Positions 1 through 10,111 of a stretch of 64,000 bases of DNA are shown here, one piece after another. Source of the stretch: Pseudohalocynthiibacter aestuariivivens (GTDB taxonomy: Bacteria; Pseudomonadota; Alphaproteobacteria; Rhodobacterales; Rhodobacteraceae); the NCBI RefSeq assembly GCF_018457175.1, contig NZ_JAGFNU010000001.1, positions 372,001 to 436,000 of the forward strand. The letters run 5' to 3'. Both the position numbers and the translations under genes were made by a program. The notes under the pieces are model-generated. The model made no database searches. It worked only from the letters and a program-made list of their open reading frames with translations, and was not told the origin of the DNA. Within the stretch, counting starts at the first letter, position 1, and the number at the start of each line of letters is the position of its first letter.

Positions 1-1
1 C

Positions 2-601
2 CTGGTGATTGACCTGCGCAGCGGCGCTTTCTGCGGCGGCGGTGGCGAAATTTCGGTACTAAATGCCGCGTCGGCGCAAATATCAAACTGGCTTGGTTTG
101 CCATCGGGTGTAGCCAGTTCGATGACAGACGCCAAGGCGATTGATGCGCAATATGGAATGGAAAAGGGAATTTCCGCGCTTGCTGCGGGGTTGGCGGGCG
201 GCAATCTGATCTATGAAAGCTCTGGTATGACAGCGTCGCTGCTTGGCGTGTCCTTCGAGGCGTTTTTACTGGATGACGAAATGCATTCGCATATTTATCG
301 GGTACTACGCGGTGTTGAGGTGAGTGACGAAACACTTGGCTATGACACAATTTGTGCGGCAGTGCTGGGCGTGGGGCATTTCCTGGGTGAGAAAAATACA
401 CTCGGTGCGATGGAGCGGGACTATTTCTATCCTAGTCTGGCTGATCGCGACGACCCTAGGACCTGGGCCGAAAAGGGCGGCACTGATGCATGGAGCAGGG
501 CGCGGGAACGGGTGCGCGATATTTTGGCAAACCATGAGCCTGAATATGTTGAAGCGTCCGTCGACAGAGATATTCGCGAGGCCTTTAACATCCTTCTTTA
601 A
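2..601 (+). CDS. MttB-family (trimethylamine/glycine betaine) methyltransferase, C-terminal part
   Basis: The reading frame is open from the window edge and ends at 601, so only about the last 199 residues are seen. The sequence resembles the C-terminal half of the MttB (trimethylamine methyltransferase) superfamily, with the typical glycine- and alanine-rich barrel segment near the start. Family members move a methyl group from trimethylamine or glycine betaine to a corrinoid protein. Roseobacters generally lack pyrrolysine, so a betaine-type or undetermined substrate is more likely than true trimethylamine; this is inference. The stop overlaps the convergent LysR gene by four bases. The neighbouring glycine cleavage operon fits a role in breaking down methylated glycine derivatives. 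Confidence 0.75.
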   Translation: MVIDLRSGAFCGGGGEISVLNAASAQISNWLGLPSGVASSMTDAKAIDAQYGMEKGISALAAGLAGGNLIYESSGMTASLLGVSFEAFLLDDEMHSHIYRVLRGVEVSDETLGYDTICAAVLGVGHFLGEKNTLGAMERDYFYPSLADRDDPRTWAEKGGTDAWSRARERVRDILANHEPEYVEASVDRDIREAFNILL

Positions 602-1569
602 TCAGGCAGCATCCGGAGGTTTTCGCCCAGCCAAGGCAGTTTCTTGTGGCCCGCGTCTATAATTTGAGTGTCAATTAACACCCTTAAGGTTGCCGCAATG
701 TCAAAGCTTGCTGCATCTTGCCAGTCTTTCTGCGTAAACAGTGAAATGCGACGGGCAAAAGGTGTAAAGGGCAGGGGATGCACAGTCACATCCCTATGAA
801 ACCTTTGAGCGCGAAGATACCCCAGCGGCGTTGTGATCGCCCAGCCAAGGCCGCCAGCAACGAGCGCCATAAGGGCTTGCTGACTGCCGATTTCGTAACG
901 CGCTGGTAGATCAAGTTTCAACCGGGACAGATGGGCATCTATCTGGCGCCTAATGATCATGTCACGTTCGTAACGGATCATCGGAAGGCTTGTCAGCGCT
1001 GTAAGTTCAATTTGAGCAGGCAACTCCATTGCGGCAGGGGCGACAAGCAAGAATGGATCACGCAGCAATGGGTGTTCCGTTACTTCGGCGGGTGGTTCAC
1101 CCGTCGAAGCGGCGATCCCAAGATCAAGCTTGCGGTTTTTGAGCATTTGCAGAATCTCACGGCTTGGCGCGGTAATCAGACGAAAGTGGCATTTCGACAG
1201 ATTCTGGGCGAGCGCAGTCACAAACTGCGGTGTTACATCATTTTCGAAATCGTCAATCATACCAAGTTGCAGATCGGCGAGATGCGACAGATCCAAGGCT
1301 GTCAGTTCGGTTTGCGCCTGACGTAGCTGGCTTAGCGCTTCTTTGGTCCGGGTAAGAAACCTGACTCCGGCTGGGGTCAATGTCATCGGACGTTTGCCGT
1401 GATTGAGAAGTTCGGCTCCAAGTCCGTCTTCCAAATTGCGAAGCTGCTGAGACACGGCGGGCTGGCTCATCCCCAAATGACGCGCACTGTCGGCGACAGA
1501 GCCCGTTCTGGCTAGCGTTTCAAAAACTTCGAGACCGCGCAATGTCAGAGGTTTCTGCTTCAAGCTCAC
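598..1569 (-). CDS. LysR-family transcriptional regulator
   Basis: A 323-residue protein with an N-terminal winged helix-turn-helix (SVADSARHLGMSQPAVSQQL) and the usual effector-binding domain of LysR regulators. I chose the GTG at 1569 because it overlaps the stop of the upstream XRE gene (GTGA), which is a common coupled arrangement; a longer upstream start would overlap that gene by 60 bases. It is therefore probably transcribed with the XRE-cupin regulator. The convergent MttB gene next to it is a reasonable target, but the ligand cannot be read from the sequence. Confidence 0.85.
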   Translation of the reverse strand: MSLKQKPLTLRGLEVFETLARTGSVADSARHLGMSQPAVSQQLRNLEDGLGAELLNHGKRPMTLTPAGVRFLTRTKEALSQLRQAQTELTALDLSHLADLQLGMIDDFENDVTPQFVTALAQNLSKCHFRLITAPSREILQMLKNRKLDLGIAASTGEPPAEVTEHPLLRDPFLLVAPAAMELPAQIELTALTSLPMIRYERDMIIRRQIDAHLSRLKLDLPARYEIGSQQALMALVAGGLGWAITTPLGYLRAQRFHRDVTVHPLPFTPFARRISLFTQKDWQDAASFDIAATLRVLIDTQIIDAGHKKLPWLGENLRMLPD

Positions 1570-2183
1570 AACTCCAGCGATACCCAAAGAACCAACGCAT
1601 CTGCCTCGCTCAGGGAAATACAGCAATGTCCCATGCCGCTATCATAATAAACCGAGTCACCTTTGGTCAGGGTTAGTGGACGATAGTGCTCCGTATGTAA
1701 TTCGAGCGTTCCTTCCAGAACATACATGAACTCTTCACCGCTATGACGAATCCACTCGTCATACTCTGTCATATCGCGGGCTTTGATGTGGCTGATGTAG
1801 GGGACCATGGCTTTGCTGGTGAGTTCCGTGCAGAGCAATTCATGATCATACGTTTTGGTGGATCGTGGCTCACCCTTTCCTTTGAAGGTCACATCACGCC
1901 GACCTGTCACACCCCGGTTTCGGGATTGAATGAATAGCTGCGGCGTCTGTAAGTCCAATGCTTGGGTGAGGCGGCGGATAATATCGAACCCGGCCTTGGT
2001 CTGATCATTTTCGATTTTCGACAGGGTTGATCGACCAATGCCGGCGCGCTGGGCTGTTTCCTCTAGCGTCCAGTTCTTTTTGCGCCGCGCTTCTCGGATC
2101 AGCTTTGCAAGAGAGGAGCTGTCTTGCGCCTCTGGTGGCAGACTTTCCGCTGTAAGCGGTTGAAGTTCTTCCATTTCAGCCAT
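1566..2183 (-). CDS. XRE-family regulator with C-terminal cupin domain
   Basis: A 205-residue protein with an XRE helix-turn-helix at about residues 25-80 (TLEETAQRAGIGRSTLSKIE) followed by a small cupin domain containing the HSGEEFMYVLEGTLELH segment. Such proteins sense a small ligand through the cupin and repress or activate nearby genes; amino acid, polyamine and sulfur metabolism are known cases. I chose the ATG at 2183 because a GGAGG lies about seven bases upstream; a TTG further out at 2216 has no such site. The gene is divergent from gcvT, and a perfect 16-bp palindrome lies in the gap, so control of glycine cleavage and of itself is likely. Confidence 0.87.
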   Translation of the reverse strand: MAEMEELQPLTAESLPPEAQDSSSLAKLIREARRKKNWTLEETAQRAGIGRSTLSKIENDQTKAGFDIIRRLTQALDLQTPQLFIQSRNRGVTGRRDVTFKGKGEPRSTKTYDHELLCTELTSKAMVPYISHIKARDMTEYDEWIRHSGEEFMYVLEGTLELHTEHYRPLTLTKGDSVYYDSGMGHCCISLSEADALVLWVSLEL

Positions 2184-2330
2184 CAGGAACCTCCGTAGCC
2201 GCGTTCTTGCGGTCAACTTGGCGCGAATTTGGTCCTATCATCCACGCAAAGTTTACCAGTTCACAGCAAGAATCTGTTGATTTAGCGATATTATACGCAT
2301 ATTAGAGAAAAATGACACTAAAGGAAAATA

Positions 2331-2346
2331 GTTTCTTATAAGAAAC
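2331..2346. promoter_or_regulatory. 16-bp perfect palindrome, candidate operator
   Basis: The sequence GTTTCTTATAAGAAAC reads the same on both strands. It lies between the XRE-cupin gene and gcvT, about 130 bases before the gcvT start, where an operator for either gene would be expected. Binding by the XRE-cupin protein is inferred from position only. Confidence 0.55.
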
Positions 2347-2475
2347 ATTGCCGAAAAGGGGGAATCAGACGTATGGTGAAATTTAACCTGCCCTTCGCGA
2401 AAAGCGTTACTGCCCAAGCTTCCCCTCATACTTGTTCAGCTGCCATCGAAACCTTTTTTAAACGGATTACGCATC

Positions 2476-3585
2476 ATGTCTGACACAGAATCCACTGCTC
2501 CGCGCCGAACCCCGCTTTATGACCTGCACGTCGAACTTGGCGGTAAGATGGTTGATTTCGCCGGTTGGGAAATGCCGGTTCAGTATTCAGCTGGCATTAT
2601 GGCAGAGCATGCACAATGCCGCGAAAAGGCCGGTGTCTTTGATGTGTCTCACATGGGGCAGGTCGAACTGCGTGGGGAAGGTGCTGCCCGGAAGCTTGAA
2701 AGCATCGTACCAGCTAGCATTGAACCCTTGGCTGAGGGCAAGGCGCGCTACACCTTTTTTACCAATCCCGAAGGCGGGATCATGGATGATCTGATCGTAT
2801 CAAACGCAGGGGACCACCTATTTTTAGTGGTGAATGCTTCGATGCGGGATCAGGATATCGGTCATATGCGCGCCAATCTTGATGGGGTCGACATTGTGGA
2901 ACTTACCGATCGCGCATTGGTGGCTGTGCAGGGCCCTAAGGCGGTCGAAGTTGTTGGTGCGTTGTGCCCAGACGCCATTGAGATGAAATTCATGGAAACG
3001 ATCGTCGCGGATATTATGGGTGCTTCTTGTCGTATTTCCCGTTTGGGATATACCGGCGAAGATGGCTATGAAATCTCGATTCCCGACGAACATGCTGTTT
3101 CGATCACACGTGCCTTTCTGGCGCATGATGACTGCGATGTCGCGGGTCTCGGGGCGCGTGACAGCCTTCGGCTTGAGGCAGGTTTGTGTCTCTATGGAAA
3201 TGACATCGACAATGACACCTCGCCAATTGAAGCGCAGTTGAACTGGGCAATCCAGAAACGCCGTCGCGAAGAGGGTGGCTTTCCAGGCGCAGACCGGATT
3301 TTGCGCGAATTGGCTGATGGGCCGTCGCGAAAATTGGTCGGAATTAAACCACAAGGTCGTGCGCCAGCACGACAAGGCGTTGAAATCCAGGATACTGACG
3401 GTAATACTCTTGGTCATATCACATCTGGCGGGTTTGGGCCTACGGTCCAAGGCCCGGTTTCGATGGGGTATGTCGCGGTGAACCATGCCAATGTTGGCGA
3501 AGTGGTAAACCTAATCGTGCGTGGCAAGGCCCTGCCCGCAGAAATAATCGCTCTGCCTTTCGTGCAGCAAAACTACAAACGCTAA
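2476..3585 (+). CDS. gcvT: Glycine cleavage system T protein (aminomethyltransferase)
   Basis: A 369-residue protein that takes the aminomethyl group from the H-protein lipoyl arm and makes 5,10-methylene-tetrahydrofolate and ammonia. The family signatures are clear: MPVQY and FDVSHMGQVEL near the N-terminus, GGIMDDLIV around residue 100-108 with the folate-binding aspartate (about Asp104), and the C-terminal GCV_T_C barrel with GHITSGGFGPT. Length is normal for bacterial GcvT. It is the first gene of the gcvT-gcvH-gcvP operon, with a 14-base gap to gcvH. I saw no glycine riboswitch upstream; the palindrome and the divergent XRE gene suggest protein-based control instead. Confidence 0.96.
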   Translation: MSDTESTAPRRTPLYDLHVELGGKMVDFAGWEMPVQYSAGIMAEHAQCREKAGVFDVSHMGQVELRGEGAARKLESIVPASIEPLAEGKARYTFFTNPEGGIMDDLIVSNAGDHLFLVVNASMRDQDIGHMRANLDGVDIVELTDRALVAVQGPKAVEVVGALCPDAIEMKFMETIVADIMGASCRISRLGYTGEDGYEISIPDEHAVSITRAFLAHDDCDVAGLGARDSLRLEAGLCLYGNDIDNDTSPIEAQLNWAIQKRRREEGGFPGADRILRELADGPSRKLVGIKPQGRAPARQGVEIQDTDGNTLGHITSGGFGPTVQGPVSMGYVAVNHANVGEVVNLIVRGKALPAEIIALPFVQQNYKR

Positions 3586-3599
3586 CCGGAGCTTCTAAC

Positions 3600-3965
3600 A
3601 TGACCACCTATTATTCCGAAGACCACGAATGGATCACCGTTGACGGCGATACCGCAACCATTGGCATTACCGCGCACGCTGCAGACCAACTTGGCGAAGT
3701 TGTTTTCATTGAGCTGAAAGATGTAGAGGACGAATTTGAAAAAGGCGACGAAATTGGCGTGATTGAATCCGTCAAAGCCGCTTCAGAAATTTATGCGCCT
3801 GTAGATTGTGAAATCATCGAAGCCAACAATATGTTGGAAGGCGCGCCTGGTAGCATGAACGAATTCGCTGAAACTGACGCCTGGATTTACAAAATCAAAA
3901 TCACGGACGCCAAGCAGCTTGAAGACCTGCTGGACGAAGAAGGTTACAAAGCGTTTATCGGCTAG
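3600..3965 (+). CDS. gcvH: Glycine cleavage system H protein (lipoyl carrier)
   Basis: A 121-residue acidic protein that carries the aminomethyl intermediate between the P, T and L proteins. The lipoylation motif [15 protein letters not shown] places the modified lysine at residue 59. A GGAG ribosome binding site precedes the ATG. It sits between gcvT and gcvP with gaps of 14 and 11 bases, so the three are certainly one transcription unit. The L protein (lipoamide dehydrogenase) is not in this window and is usually shared with other dehydrogenases. Confidence 0.97.
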   Translation: MTTYYSEDHEWITVDGDTATIGITAHAADQLGEVVFIELKDVEDEFEKGDEIGVIESVKAASEIYAPVDCEIIEANNMLEGAPGSMNEFAETDAWIYKIKITDAKQLEDLLDEEGYKAFIG

Positions 3966-3976
3966 GGGGCCCGCAA

Positions 3977-6823
3977 ATGGGATTTAAACTCACGGACTAC
4001 GAGGCCTATGATTTTGCCAACAGGCGCCACATAGGTCCAACGACACGCGAAATGGCGGATATGCTCAAGGTGATCGGTTTTAAAAAACTTGATGAGCTGA
4101 TTGATGATACCGTCCCCGAGGCGATCCGGCAAAAAACGCCGCTCGACTGGGGTCCGGCGATGACAGAGCGCGACGCGCTGTATCATATGAAAGAGGTCGC
4201 TAAAAAGAACAAGGTTCTGACTTCGCTGATTGGTCAGGGCTATTACGGCACCACGACTCCGCCTGTTATCTTGCGCAATATTCTGGAGAATCCCGCTTGG
4301 TATACGGCCTATACACCGTATCAACCTGAAATCTCGCAAGGCCGATTGGAAGCGTTGCTAAACTTCCAGACTATGGTCAGCGATTTGACCGGGCTCGATA
4401 TTGCGAATGCGTCTCTGCTGGATGAATCCACTGCTGCGGCCGAAGCAATGACGATGGCGAAACGGTCAGCGAAATCAAAATCTGACATTTTCTTTGTAGA
4501 TGAAAACTGCCACCCACAAAACATCGCTGTTATTCAGACTCGTGCAGAGCCTCTTGGCATCGAAGTGATCGTTGGCGCACCGGATGATCTGGTCGCCGAA
4601 GATGTTTTTGGTGCTATATTTCAGTATCCTGGTACGTATGGCCATGTACGCGATTTTACGGATCTGATCGAAAATCTGCATGATGCCAAAGCGCTTGCAG
4701 TGGTTGCCGCTGATCCTCTGGCGCTGGCTTTGTTGAAGTCACCCGGTGAAATGGGCGCTGATATTGCGATCGGGTCTACGCAGCGTTTTGGTGTGCCACT
4801 GGGATACGGCGGCCCACACGCTGCCTATATGGCAACACGCGATGCGTTCAAACGGTCTATGCCCGGGCGGATTATCGGCGTGTCGATCGATAGCCACGGC
4901 AACAAGGCCTACCGTTTGGCATTGCAGACCCGTGAACAGCATATCCGTCGCGAAAAAGCCAATTCGAACGTCTGTACGGCGCAGGCACTGCTTGCGGTTA
5001 TCGCATCCATGTATGCGGTCTATCATGGCCCGGATGGGATTAAGGCGATCGCACAATCTGTTCATCGGAAAACTGCGCGTTTGGCGAAGGGCCTTGAAAG
5101 CCTTGGCTACAAGGTTGAGCCCGAAGTTTTCTTTGACACCATAACGGTCAATGTTGGCCCGCTTCAGGGCGTTGTCATGAATGCCGCTGTCACGGGCGGC
5201 ATCAACCTTCGTAAGATTGACGATGACCGTGTCGGTATCAGTCTTGATGAACAGACACGTCCGGAAACAATCGAAGCAGTCTGGCGCGCCTTTGGTGGCG
5301 ATATGGAAGACGACAGCGAGAAAAATCGCGAGTATCGTCTGCCCGAAGCGAACTTGCGAGACAGCGAGTTTCTGACACATCCGATTTTTCATCTCAATCG
5401 AGCTGAGGCAGAGATTACACGGTATATGCGTCGACTGGCAGACCGCGACCTTGCGTTGGATCGTGCAATGATCCCGCTTGGGTCTTGCACCATGAAGCTG
5501 AACGCGACGATTGAAATGATTCCGGTCACATGGCCCGAGTTCAGCAATCTGCATCCTTTTGTTCCGGCTGACCAGGCCGAGGGCTACACGCAGATGATTG
5601 ACGATCTGAACGATAAACTCTGCCAGATCACCGGGTATGACGCTATATCTCAGCAGCCAAACTCCGGAGCTCAGGGCGAATATGCCGGATTGCTAACAAT
5701 TCGCGGCTATCATGCTTCACGCGGGGAAGGGCATCGCAATATCTGCCTGATTCCGACCTCGGCACATGGAACGAACCCTGCTTCGGCTCAAATGGTTGGC
5801 TGGAAGGTTGTGCCGGTTCGTGCGGATGAAAACGGCAATATCGATGTTGCTGATTTCCGTGAAAAGGCCGAAACACATAGCGAGAATCTGGCAGCCTGCA
5901 TGATTACCTATCCTTCGACACATGGCGTGTTCGAGGAAACGGTGAACGAGGTTTGCGAAGTAACGCACAAGCACGGCGGGCAGGTTTACATTGATGGTGC
6001 GAATATGAACGCCATGGTGGGCCTTTCGCGTCCCGGTGACATTGGAGGTGACGTCAGCCACCTGAACCTGCATAAAACCTTTTGCATTCCACACGGTGGT
6101 GGTGGCCCTGGTATGGGGCCAATTGGTGTGAAAGCGCATCTGGCACCTTACCTGCCAGGCCATCCTGAGCGTGCGCATGTAATGGGCCCTGTTTCATCGG
6201 CACCCTTCGGCTCGCCATCAATTCTTCCAGTGAGTTGGGCTTATTGCCTGCTGATGGGGGGGGCTGGTCTCACGCAAGCAACCAAAGTGGCGATCCTGAA
6301 TGCCAATTACATCGCGGCACGGCTAAAGGGCGCGTTCGATACGCTGTATACGTCAGATCACGGGCGTGTCGCACACGAGTGTATTCTTGACACACGCCCG
6401 GTCGCCGAAAGTGCTGGTGTGACTGTTGACGATATCGCCAAGCGCTTGATTGATAACGGCTTTCATGCCCCAACGATGAGCTGGCCTGTCGCCGGAACCC
6501 TGATGGTTGAGCCGACAGAATCTGAGCCCAAGGCCGAGATTGACCGTTTTTGCGAGGCGATGCTGTCCATCCGGGCAGAGGCAAAGGATATAGCGGATGG
6601 TAAAATCGATGCGGAAAATAACCCATTGAAGAACGCCCCGCACACTGTTGCAGACCTCGTGGGTGACTGGGACCGTCCCTACACCAGAAAAGAGGCTTGC
6701 TATCCGCCGGGTGCTTTTGCCGTTGATAAATACTGGCCGCCGGTCAACCGGGTTGATAACGCATATGGCGATAGAAATCTCGTATGCACCTGCCCACCGA
6801 TGAGCGATTACGTCGACGAATAA
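3977..6823 (+). CDS. gcvP: Glycine dehydrogenase (decarboxylating), P protein
   Basis: A 948-residue pyridoxal-phosphate enzyme that decarboxylates glycine and loads the aminomethyl group onto GcvH. It is the long single-chain form, with the N-terminal half ([26 protein letters not shown]) and the catalytic C-terminal half joined. The cofactor-binding lysine lies in [16 protein letters not shown] at about residue 700. Length matches the usual 950 residues. A GGGGG stretch serves as ribosome binding site. It ends the gcv operon. Confidence 0.97.
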   Translation: MGFKLTDYEAYDFANRRHIGPTTREMADMLKVIGFKKLDELIDDTVPEAIRQKTPLDWGPAMTERDALYHMKEVAKKNKVLTSLIGQGYYGTTTPPVILRNILENPAWYTAYTPYQPEISQGRLEALLNFQTMVSDLTGLDIANASLLDESTAAAEAMTMAKRSAKSKSDIFFVDENCHPQNIAVIQTRAEPLGIEVIVGAPDDLVAEDVFGAIFQYPGTYGHVRDFTDLIENLHDAKALAVVAADPLALALLKSPGEMGADIAIGSTQRFGVPLGYGGPHAAYMATRDAFKRSMPGRIIGVSIDSHGNKAYRLALQTREQHIRREKANSNVCTAQALLAVIASMYAVYHGPDGIKAIAQSVHRKTARLAKGLESLGYKVEPEVFFDTITVNVGPLQGVVMNAAVTGGINLRKIDDDRVGISLDEQTRPETIEAVWRAFGGDMEDDSEKNREYRLPEANLRDSEFLTHPIFHLNRAEAEITRYMRRLADRDLALDRAMIPLGSCTMKLNATIEMIPVTWPEFSNLHPFVPADQAEGYTQMIDDLNDKLCQITGYDAISQQPNSGAQGEYAGLLTIRGYHASRGEGHRNICLIPTSAHGTNPASAQMVGWKVVPVRADENGNIDVADFREKAETHSENLAACMITYPSTHGVFEETVNEVCEVTHKHGGQVYIDGANMNAMVGLSRPGDIGGDVSHLNLHKTFCIPHGGGGPGMGPIGVKAHLAPYLPGHPERAHVMGPVSSAPFGSPSILPVSWAYCLLMGGAGLTQATKVAILNANYIAARLKGAFDTLYTSDHGRVAHECILDTRPVAESAGVTVDDIAKRLIDNGFHAPTMSWPVAGTLMVEPTESEPKAEIDRFCEAMLSIRAEAKDIADGKIDAENNPLKNAPHTVADLVGDWDRPYTRKEACYPPGAFAVDKYWPPVNRVDNAYGDRNLVCTCPPMSDYVDE

Positions 6824-6957
6824 ATGAACGTTTTCCGGCGGTGGCACCAGTTGCCGTCGGAAAGACCATGCAACGCCTCTGGCCAAGCCCTCCGGTTTCA
6901 TTTAGCTGCTACTTTCAGCGCGAAATTGGTGCTGCTGGCAAAAAATGAGAGGCCCAG

Positions 6958-7497
6958 ATGTCTGAAACTTCATCAGTTTGTGAATTCTGCAGCGCGTCAG
7001 AGGCTCTTTTGGGGCTAGCAGTTGAACCGCGTGACGAGAGTGTGACACTTTGCGTGACCTGTCGCGAGGGTATGACGGGTAACATCAGCGATGCGCCTCA
7101 CTGGAAATGCCTGTCTGATGCGATCTGGTCAGAGGTGCCTGCGGTTCAGGTACTGGCCTATCGTCAGTTGAAACGACTGGAAAGTGAAGCCTGGGCACGT
7201 GATCTACTTGAAATAGCTTATTTGGATCCGGAATTGCTGGAATGGGCTGAGGCAGGATTAAGTACAAGCCGCGCGGGCGATCTGGTTCACAGAGACTGTA
7301 ATGGTGTTGTACTTGCCGCCGGAGATACGGTTACCCTTATCAAGGACCTCAACGTAAAAGGGGCAGGGTTCACAGCGAAACGAGGTACCGCAGTGCGCGG
7401 CATTTCTCTGGTCGCTGATAACGAAGGCCACATCGAAGGCCGGGTAAACGGCCAACGGATTGTTATCTTAACTGAGTTTGCAAAGAAATCAGGCTGA
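6958..7497 (+). CDS. PhnA-family zinc-ribbon protein
   Basis: A 179-residue protein with an N-terminal zinc ribbon (CEFC near residue 8 and CVTC near residue 31) and a C-terminal PhnA domain (GDTVTLIKDLNVKGAGF ... EGRVNGQRIVILTEFAKK). The family is named from the alkylphosphonate operon of E. coli, but it is not needed for phosphonate use and its role is not established. The gene follows gcvP after 134 bases and ends before a strong hairpin shared with the convergent dtd gene. Nothing around it points to phosphonate metabolism. Confidence 0.85.
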   Translation: MSETSSVCEFCSASEALLGLAVEPRDESVTLCVTCREGMTGNISDAPHWKCLSDAIWSEVPAVQVLAYRQLKRLESEAWARDLLEIAYLDPELLEWAEAGLSTSRAGDLVHRDCNGVVLAAGDTVTLIKDLNVKGAGFTAKRGTAVRGISLVADNEGHIEGRVNGQRIVILTEFAKKSG

Positions 7498-7525
7498 ACG
7501 ACGCTCTGAACTTTCTTTATTCCTA

Positions 7526-7576
7526 AAATATCCCCGCCGGAGGCATTTAGTTTTCTTGCCTCCGGCGGGGATATTT
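7526..7576. repeat. Full hairpin copy of the CCCCGCCGGAGG repeat; bidirectional terminator
   Basis: Two 19-base arms (AAATATCCCCGCCGGAGGC at 7526-7544 and its exact reverse complement at 7558-7576) flank a 13-base AT-rich loop. The hairpin lies between two convergent genes, so it should stop transcription in both directions. Related copies are at 16729, 33635, 43865 and 48948. Confidence 0.85.
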
Positions 7577-7603
7577 AGAGGAAAAAGAAAACCCAATCGG
7601 GGG

Positions 7604-8041
7604 TTAAACCTCCAGCCAAATCGTGACCGGGCCGTCATTGACAAGCGCGACCGACATATCGGCCCCGAAGCGCCCCATGGCGACCTCTATCCCTAATTTG
7701 CGTATCTCAGCGGCGAAGTGTTCATAAAGTATTTCACCCTGTTCTGGTTTCGCGGCGGATGAAAACCCGGGTCTGTTGCCGCGCGAAGTATCTGCAGCCA
7801 GAGTGAACTGGCTGACAACCAGTGCCGCGCCGCTCGTGTCGAGGAGTGATTTGTTCATTTTGCCTGTGTCGTCTTTGAAGATGCGCAGTTTGCTGATCTT
7901 CGCAGCAAGCCGGTTTGCCTGAATTTCGCTGTCACCTTCCATGGCGCAAACAAGAATCAAAAGGCCGGTACCAATTTCTCCGACGATTGAATCATCAACG
8001 GTTACAGAGGCGGCTTTTACGCGTTGTATCAAGGCGCGCAT
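7604..8041 (-). CDS. dtd: D-aminoacyl-tRNA deacylase
   Basis: A 145-residue protein that hydrolyses D-amino acids mischarged onto tRNA, protecting translation. Family motifs are present: [15 protein letters not shown] at the N-terminus, [17 protein letters not shown] in the middle (the SQFTL active-site strand) and the [11 protein letters not shown] end carrying the conserved Gly-Pro. Length is normal. Its ATG overlaps the stop of the upstream sugar kinase (ATGA), so the two are translationally coupled. Confidence 0.96.
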   Translation of the reverse strand: MRALIQRVKAASVTVDDSIVGEIGTGLLILVCAMEGDSEIQANRLAAKISKLRIFKDDTGKMNKSLLDTSGAALVVSQFTLAADTSRGNRPGFSSAAKPEQGEILYEHFAAEIRKLGIEVAMGRFGADMSVALVNDGPVTIWLEV

Positions 8042-8961
8042 CAGGGCAATTCCTTTCTCCAGGGTGGGTTAGCACCCGCTCGGGATACGGTGATAGCTGC
8101 GGCGAGTACACCAAGCGTTAGTGCAGCTTCTATTTCCGCGGGTTTTAGATTGGCGATGTTCTTTTTCGTCAACGCGCCGGAAGATTGCAGTTCGGCAAGC
8201 ATACCAGCATTAAAAGTATCGCCGGCGCCAACCGTGTCTGCAACCGCAACATTCTGGGAAGGTACATGAATTTTTCCGTTTTTTCTGTAGGCTGTTACGC
8301 CTTTGTCGCCTTGTGTGAGGCAGACAAGTTCTGGGCCTTTTTCAAGCAGGGATCTTGCAAAAATTTCGCTGTCGGTATTGTCGTCCAGCCATTGCAGGTC
8401 TTCGTCAGATACTTTCACTATGTCAGCCATAGAGACCATGCGGTCGATACGCATTCGATAGGCGTGTTCATCCTGAATAAACGAAGGTCGTATGTTTAGA
8501 TCAATCATCGTGACATGGCGTGAAGATTCGTGTTGCATCAAGGCTTCGAATGTTGACCCACAAGGTTCTTCGACGAGCGAAATGCCACCCAACAATAGGG
8601 CATCCACATCATTCAAATTTGGTAGATTATCTGGTGCTAGCATACGGCCTGCCGTGTTTTCATCGTAGAAGGCGTATTGCGCGTTACCGTTTGATAGTTC
8701 CACGAATGCAAGGGTTGTGGGCCTGTCAGAGCGCACGAGGTAATTCTGAGTGACGTGGCTATCATCTAGTGCGCAGGTCAACTTTTTACCAAAAAGGTCG
8801 TTTGAAACTCCGGCAAACAAACCAACTGTGGCGCCAAGTCGCCCGAGCGCGATGGCTGTATTCAAGGCGGCCCCACCTGGATGAGCCGCAAAGCCGATGT
8901 TTCCGTCTGCCAGAGCACCGGGCAGCATGTCGATCAGCGCTTCACCGCAGCATAAAATCAT
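8041..8961 (-). CDS. PfkB-family carbohydrate kinase (fructokinase-like)
   Basis: A 306-residue kinase of the ribokinase/PfkB fold that phosphorylates a sugar or sugar-like substrate with ATP. The N-terminal glycine pair signature ([17 protein letters not shown]) and the C-terminal signature [12 protein letters not shown] with the catalytic aspartate are intact. Fructokinase-like sequences of this type are common, but the sugar cannot be fixed from sequence and no sugar transporter or isomerase is nearby. It is coupled to dtd by a four-base overlap. Confidence 0.88.
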   Translation of the reverse strand: MILCCGEALIDMLPGALADGNIGFAAHPGGAALNTAIALGRLGATVGLFAGVSNDLFGKKLTCALDDSHVTQNYLVRSDRPTTLAFVELSNGNAQYAFYDENTAGRMLAPDNLPNLNDVDALLLGGISLVEEPCGSTFEALMQHESSRHVTMIDLNIRPSFIQDEHAYRMRIDRMVSMADIVKVSDEDLQWLDDNTDSEIFARSLLEKGPELVCLTQGDKGVTAYRKNGKIHVPSQNVAVADTVGAGDTFNAGMLAELQSSGALTKKNIANLKPAEIEAALTLGVLAAAITVSRAGANPPWRKELP

Positions 8962-8980
8962 AGGACCTCGGAACGTGACG

Positions 8981-10075
8981 TTACTGATTACTGGCTATTA
9001 CATACCCGACAGCACCAAAAACAACAGCGCCAACGATGATCGCGATCGCGATTTTCCAGGCCGACCAAGGGCGTTCCCCCTGCACACGACCTGACTGGCC
9101 GTTTACGACGAAGCGGTAGGTTTTGCCCCGGTATTTGTAGGCGGCAAGCCAGACAGGCAGCAGGATGTGTTTAAAGGTTATGTCCTTAACTGCTGTATCG
9201 ATCGACTGTATGCGCTGCCGGTCACCCCCGATGTCAAACTTTACATCACGCTCAATAACCCGGTTCATGCGCACGCGTGCTTCGCTATACCCTTCATCTA
9301 GTTCAACTGTGTATGCTTCGGCCCGAAAACCCGCCAGGTATTCAGGTTGGTAAGGTATCATTTCCGAAAGATCCCACGGTTCGAGCGCGTCAGTATAGCG
9401 TTTGGGTAGGGACCGGGACGCCAGAACAAGTACATCATCGAACCAACGCACAACGCGACCAGAAACTGACGCCCAGCGAACTTTCTGAACTTGGCGTGTC
9501 TCGGTTTTGCCATTCACCCTAACGGTGTGTGTTTCGTAATAAACGGTACCGCGTTGGCCGCTGTACTTGCTCTTGGTATCTGCGTCAAAAGTCCAGTAGG
9601 GTACGTAGATTCCCTGCATTATCCTGCCCTTACGGGCGTAGTCCTGCAGGCCGTTAGGTGCGAACCACAATCGTCCAAGCCATTTGGACATCGCATTGCG
9701 CGCTTCCGTTTCTTCCAGCACGAAAGGCAAAACACCTTTGGGTTTGATAAGTCGGTGGGCACCTGTGTCTGTCACAACCGGCGTTGCGCAGAACGGGCAT
9801 TCAGCTGCATGACTTGTCTGATCAAATTCGACCTGCGCCCCGCAATTCGGGCATGTCAGAGTGCGAATTTCTTCAATTTCAGCTTCAGGCAACTGCGCGT
9901 CAAGCGCGCGCCTGAAATCCAGTTCCCGGATTGCAGCAGTTTTGCTTTCGAGGGGGCCCAGCGGTTGGGTGTTGCCACAGTGATCGCAAACCAACTGTTT
10001 AGAGTCCGGCGCAAACCGAAGGTCGGATCCGCAGGTTTCACAAGGGAAACGATGCTCTTCAATCTGCTTTGTCAT
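8981..10075 (-). CDS. Membrane-anchored protein with tandem zinc ribbons
   Basis: A 364-residue protein. Two zinc ribbons lie near the N-terminus (CETC/CDHC at about residues 12-35 and CPNC/CPFC at about 74-96), followed by a mainly beta middle region and one hydrophobic helix near the C-terminus (IAIAIIVGAVVFGAVGYVIA). Proteins of this type are often labelled as PriA-like helicases because of the ribbon, but no helicase motif is present. It follows the SPFH gene and closes the TelA/XpaC block, so a role at the membrane with those proteins is more likely. No good ribosome binding site is visible before the ATG, so coupling or an alternative start is possible. Confidence 0.7.
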   Translation of the reverse strand: MTKQIEEHRFPCETCGSDLRFAPDSKQLVCDHCGNTQPLGPLESKTAAIRELDFRRALDAQLPEAEIEEIRTLTCPNCGAQVEFDQTSHAAECPFCATPVVTDTGAHRLIKPKGVLPFVLEETEARNAMSKWLGRLWFAPNGLQDYARKGRIMQGIYVPYWTFDADTKSKYSGQRGTVYYETHTVRVNGKTETRQVQKVRWASVSGRVVRWFDDVLVLASRSLPKRYTDALEPWDLSEMIPYQPEYLAGFRAEAYTVELDEGYSEARVRMNRVIERDVKFDIGGDRQRIQSIDTAVKDITFKHILLPVWLAAYKYRGKTYRFVVNGQSGRVQGERPWSAWKIAIAIIVGAVVFGAVGYVIASNQ

Positions 10076-10111
10076 GGTCGGGACATTTTGTTTACGTGTG
10101 AAGCGAGACTA

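Noticed and set aside
2217-2475. Glycine riboswitch upstream of gcvT
   Set aside because: The conserved glycine aptamer blocks were not found; only the palindrome and AT-rich sequence are present.
8981-10075. PriA-like helicase
   Set aside because: Zinc ribbons are present, but no Walker or helicase motif is visible.
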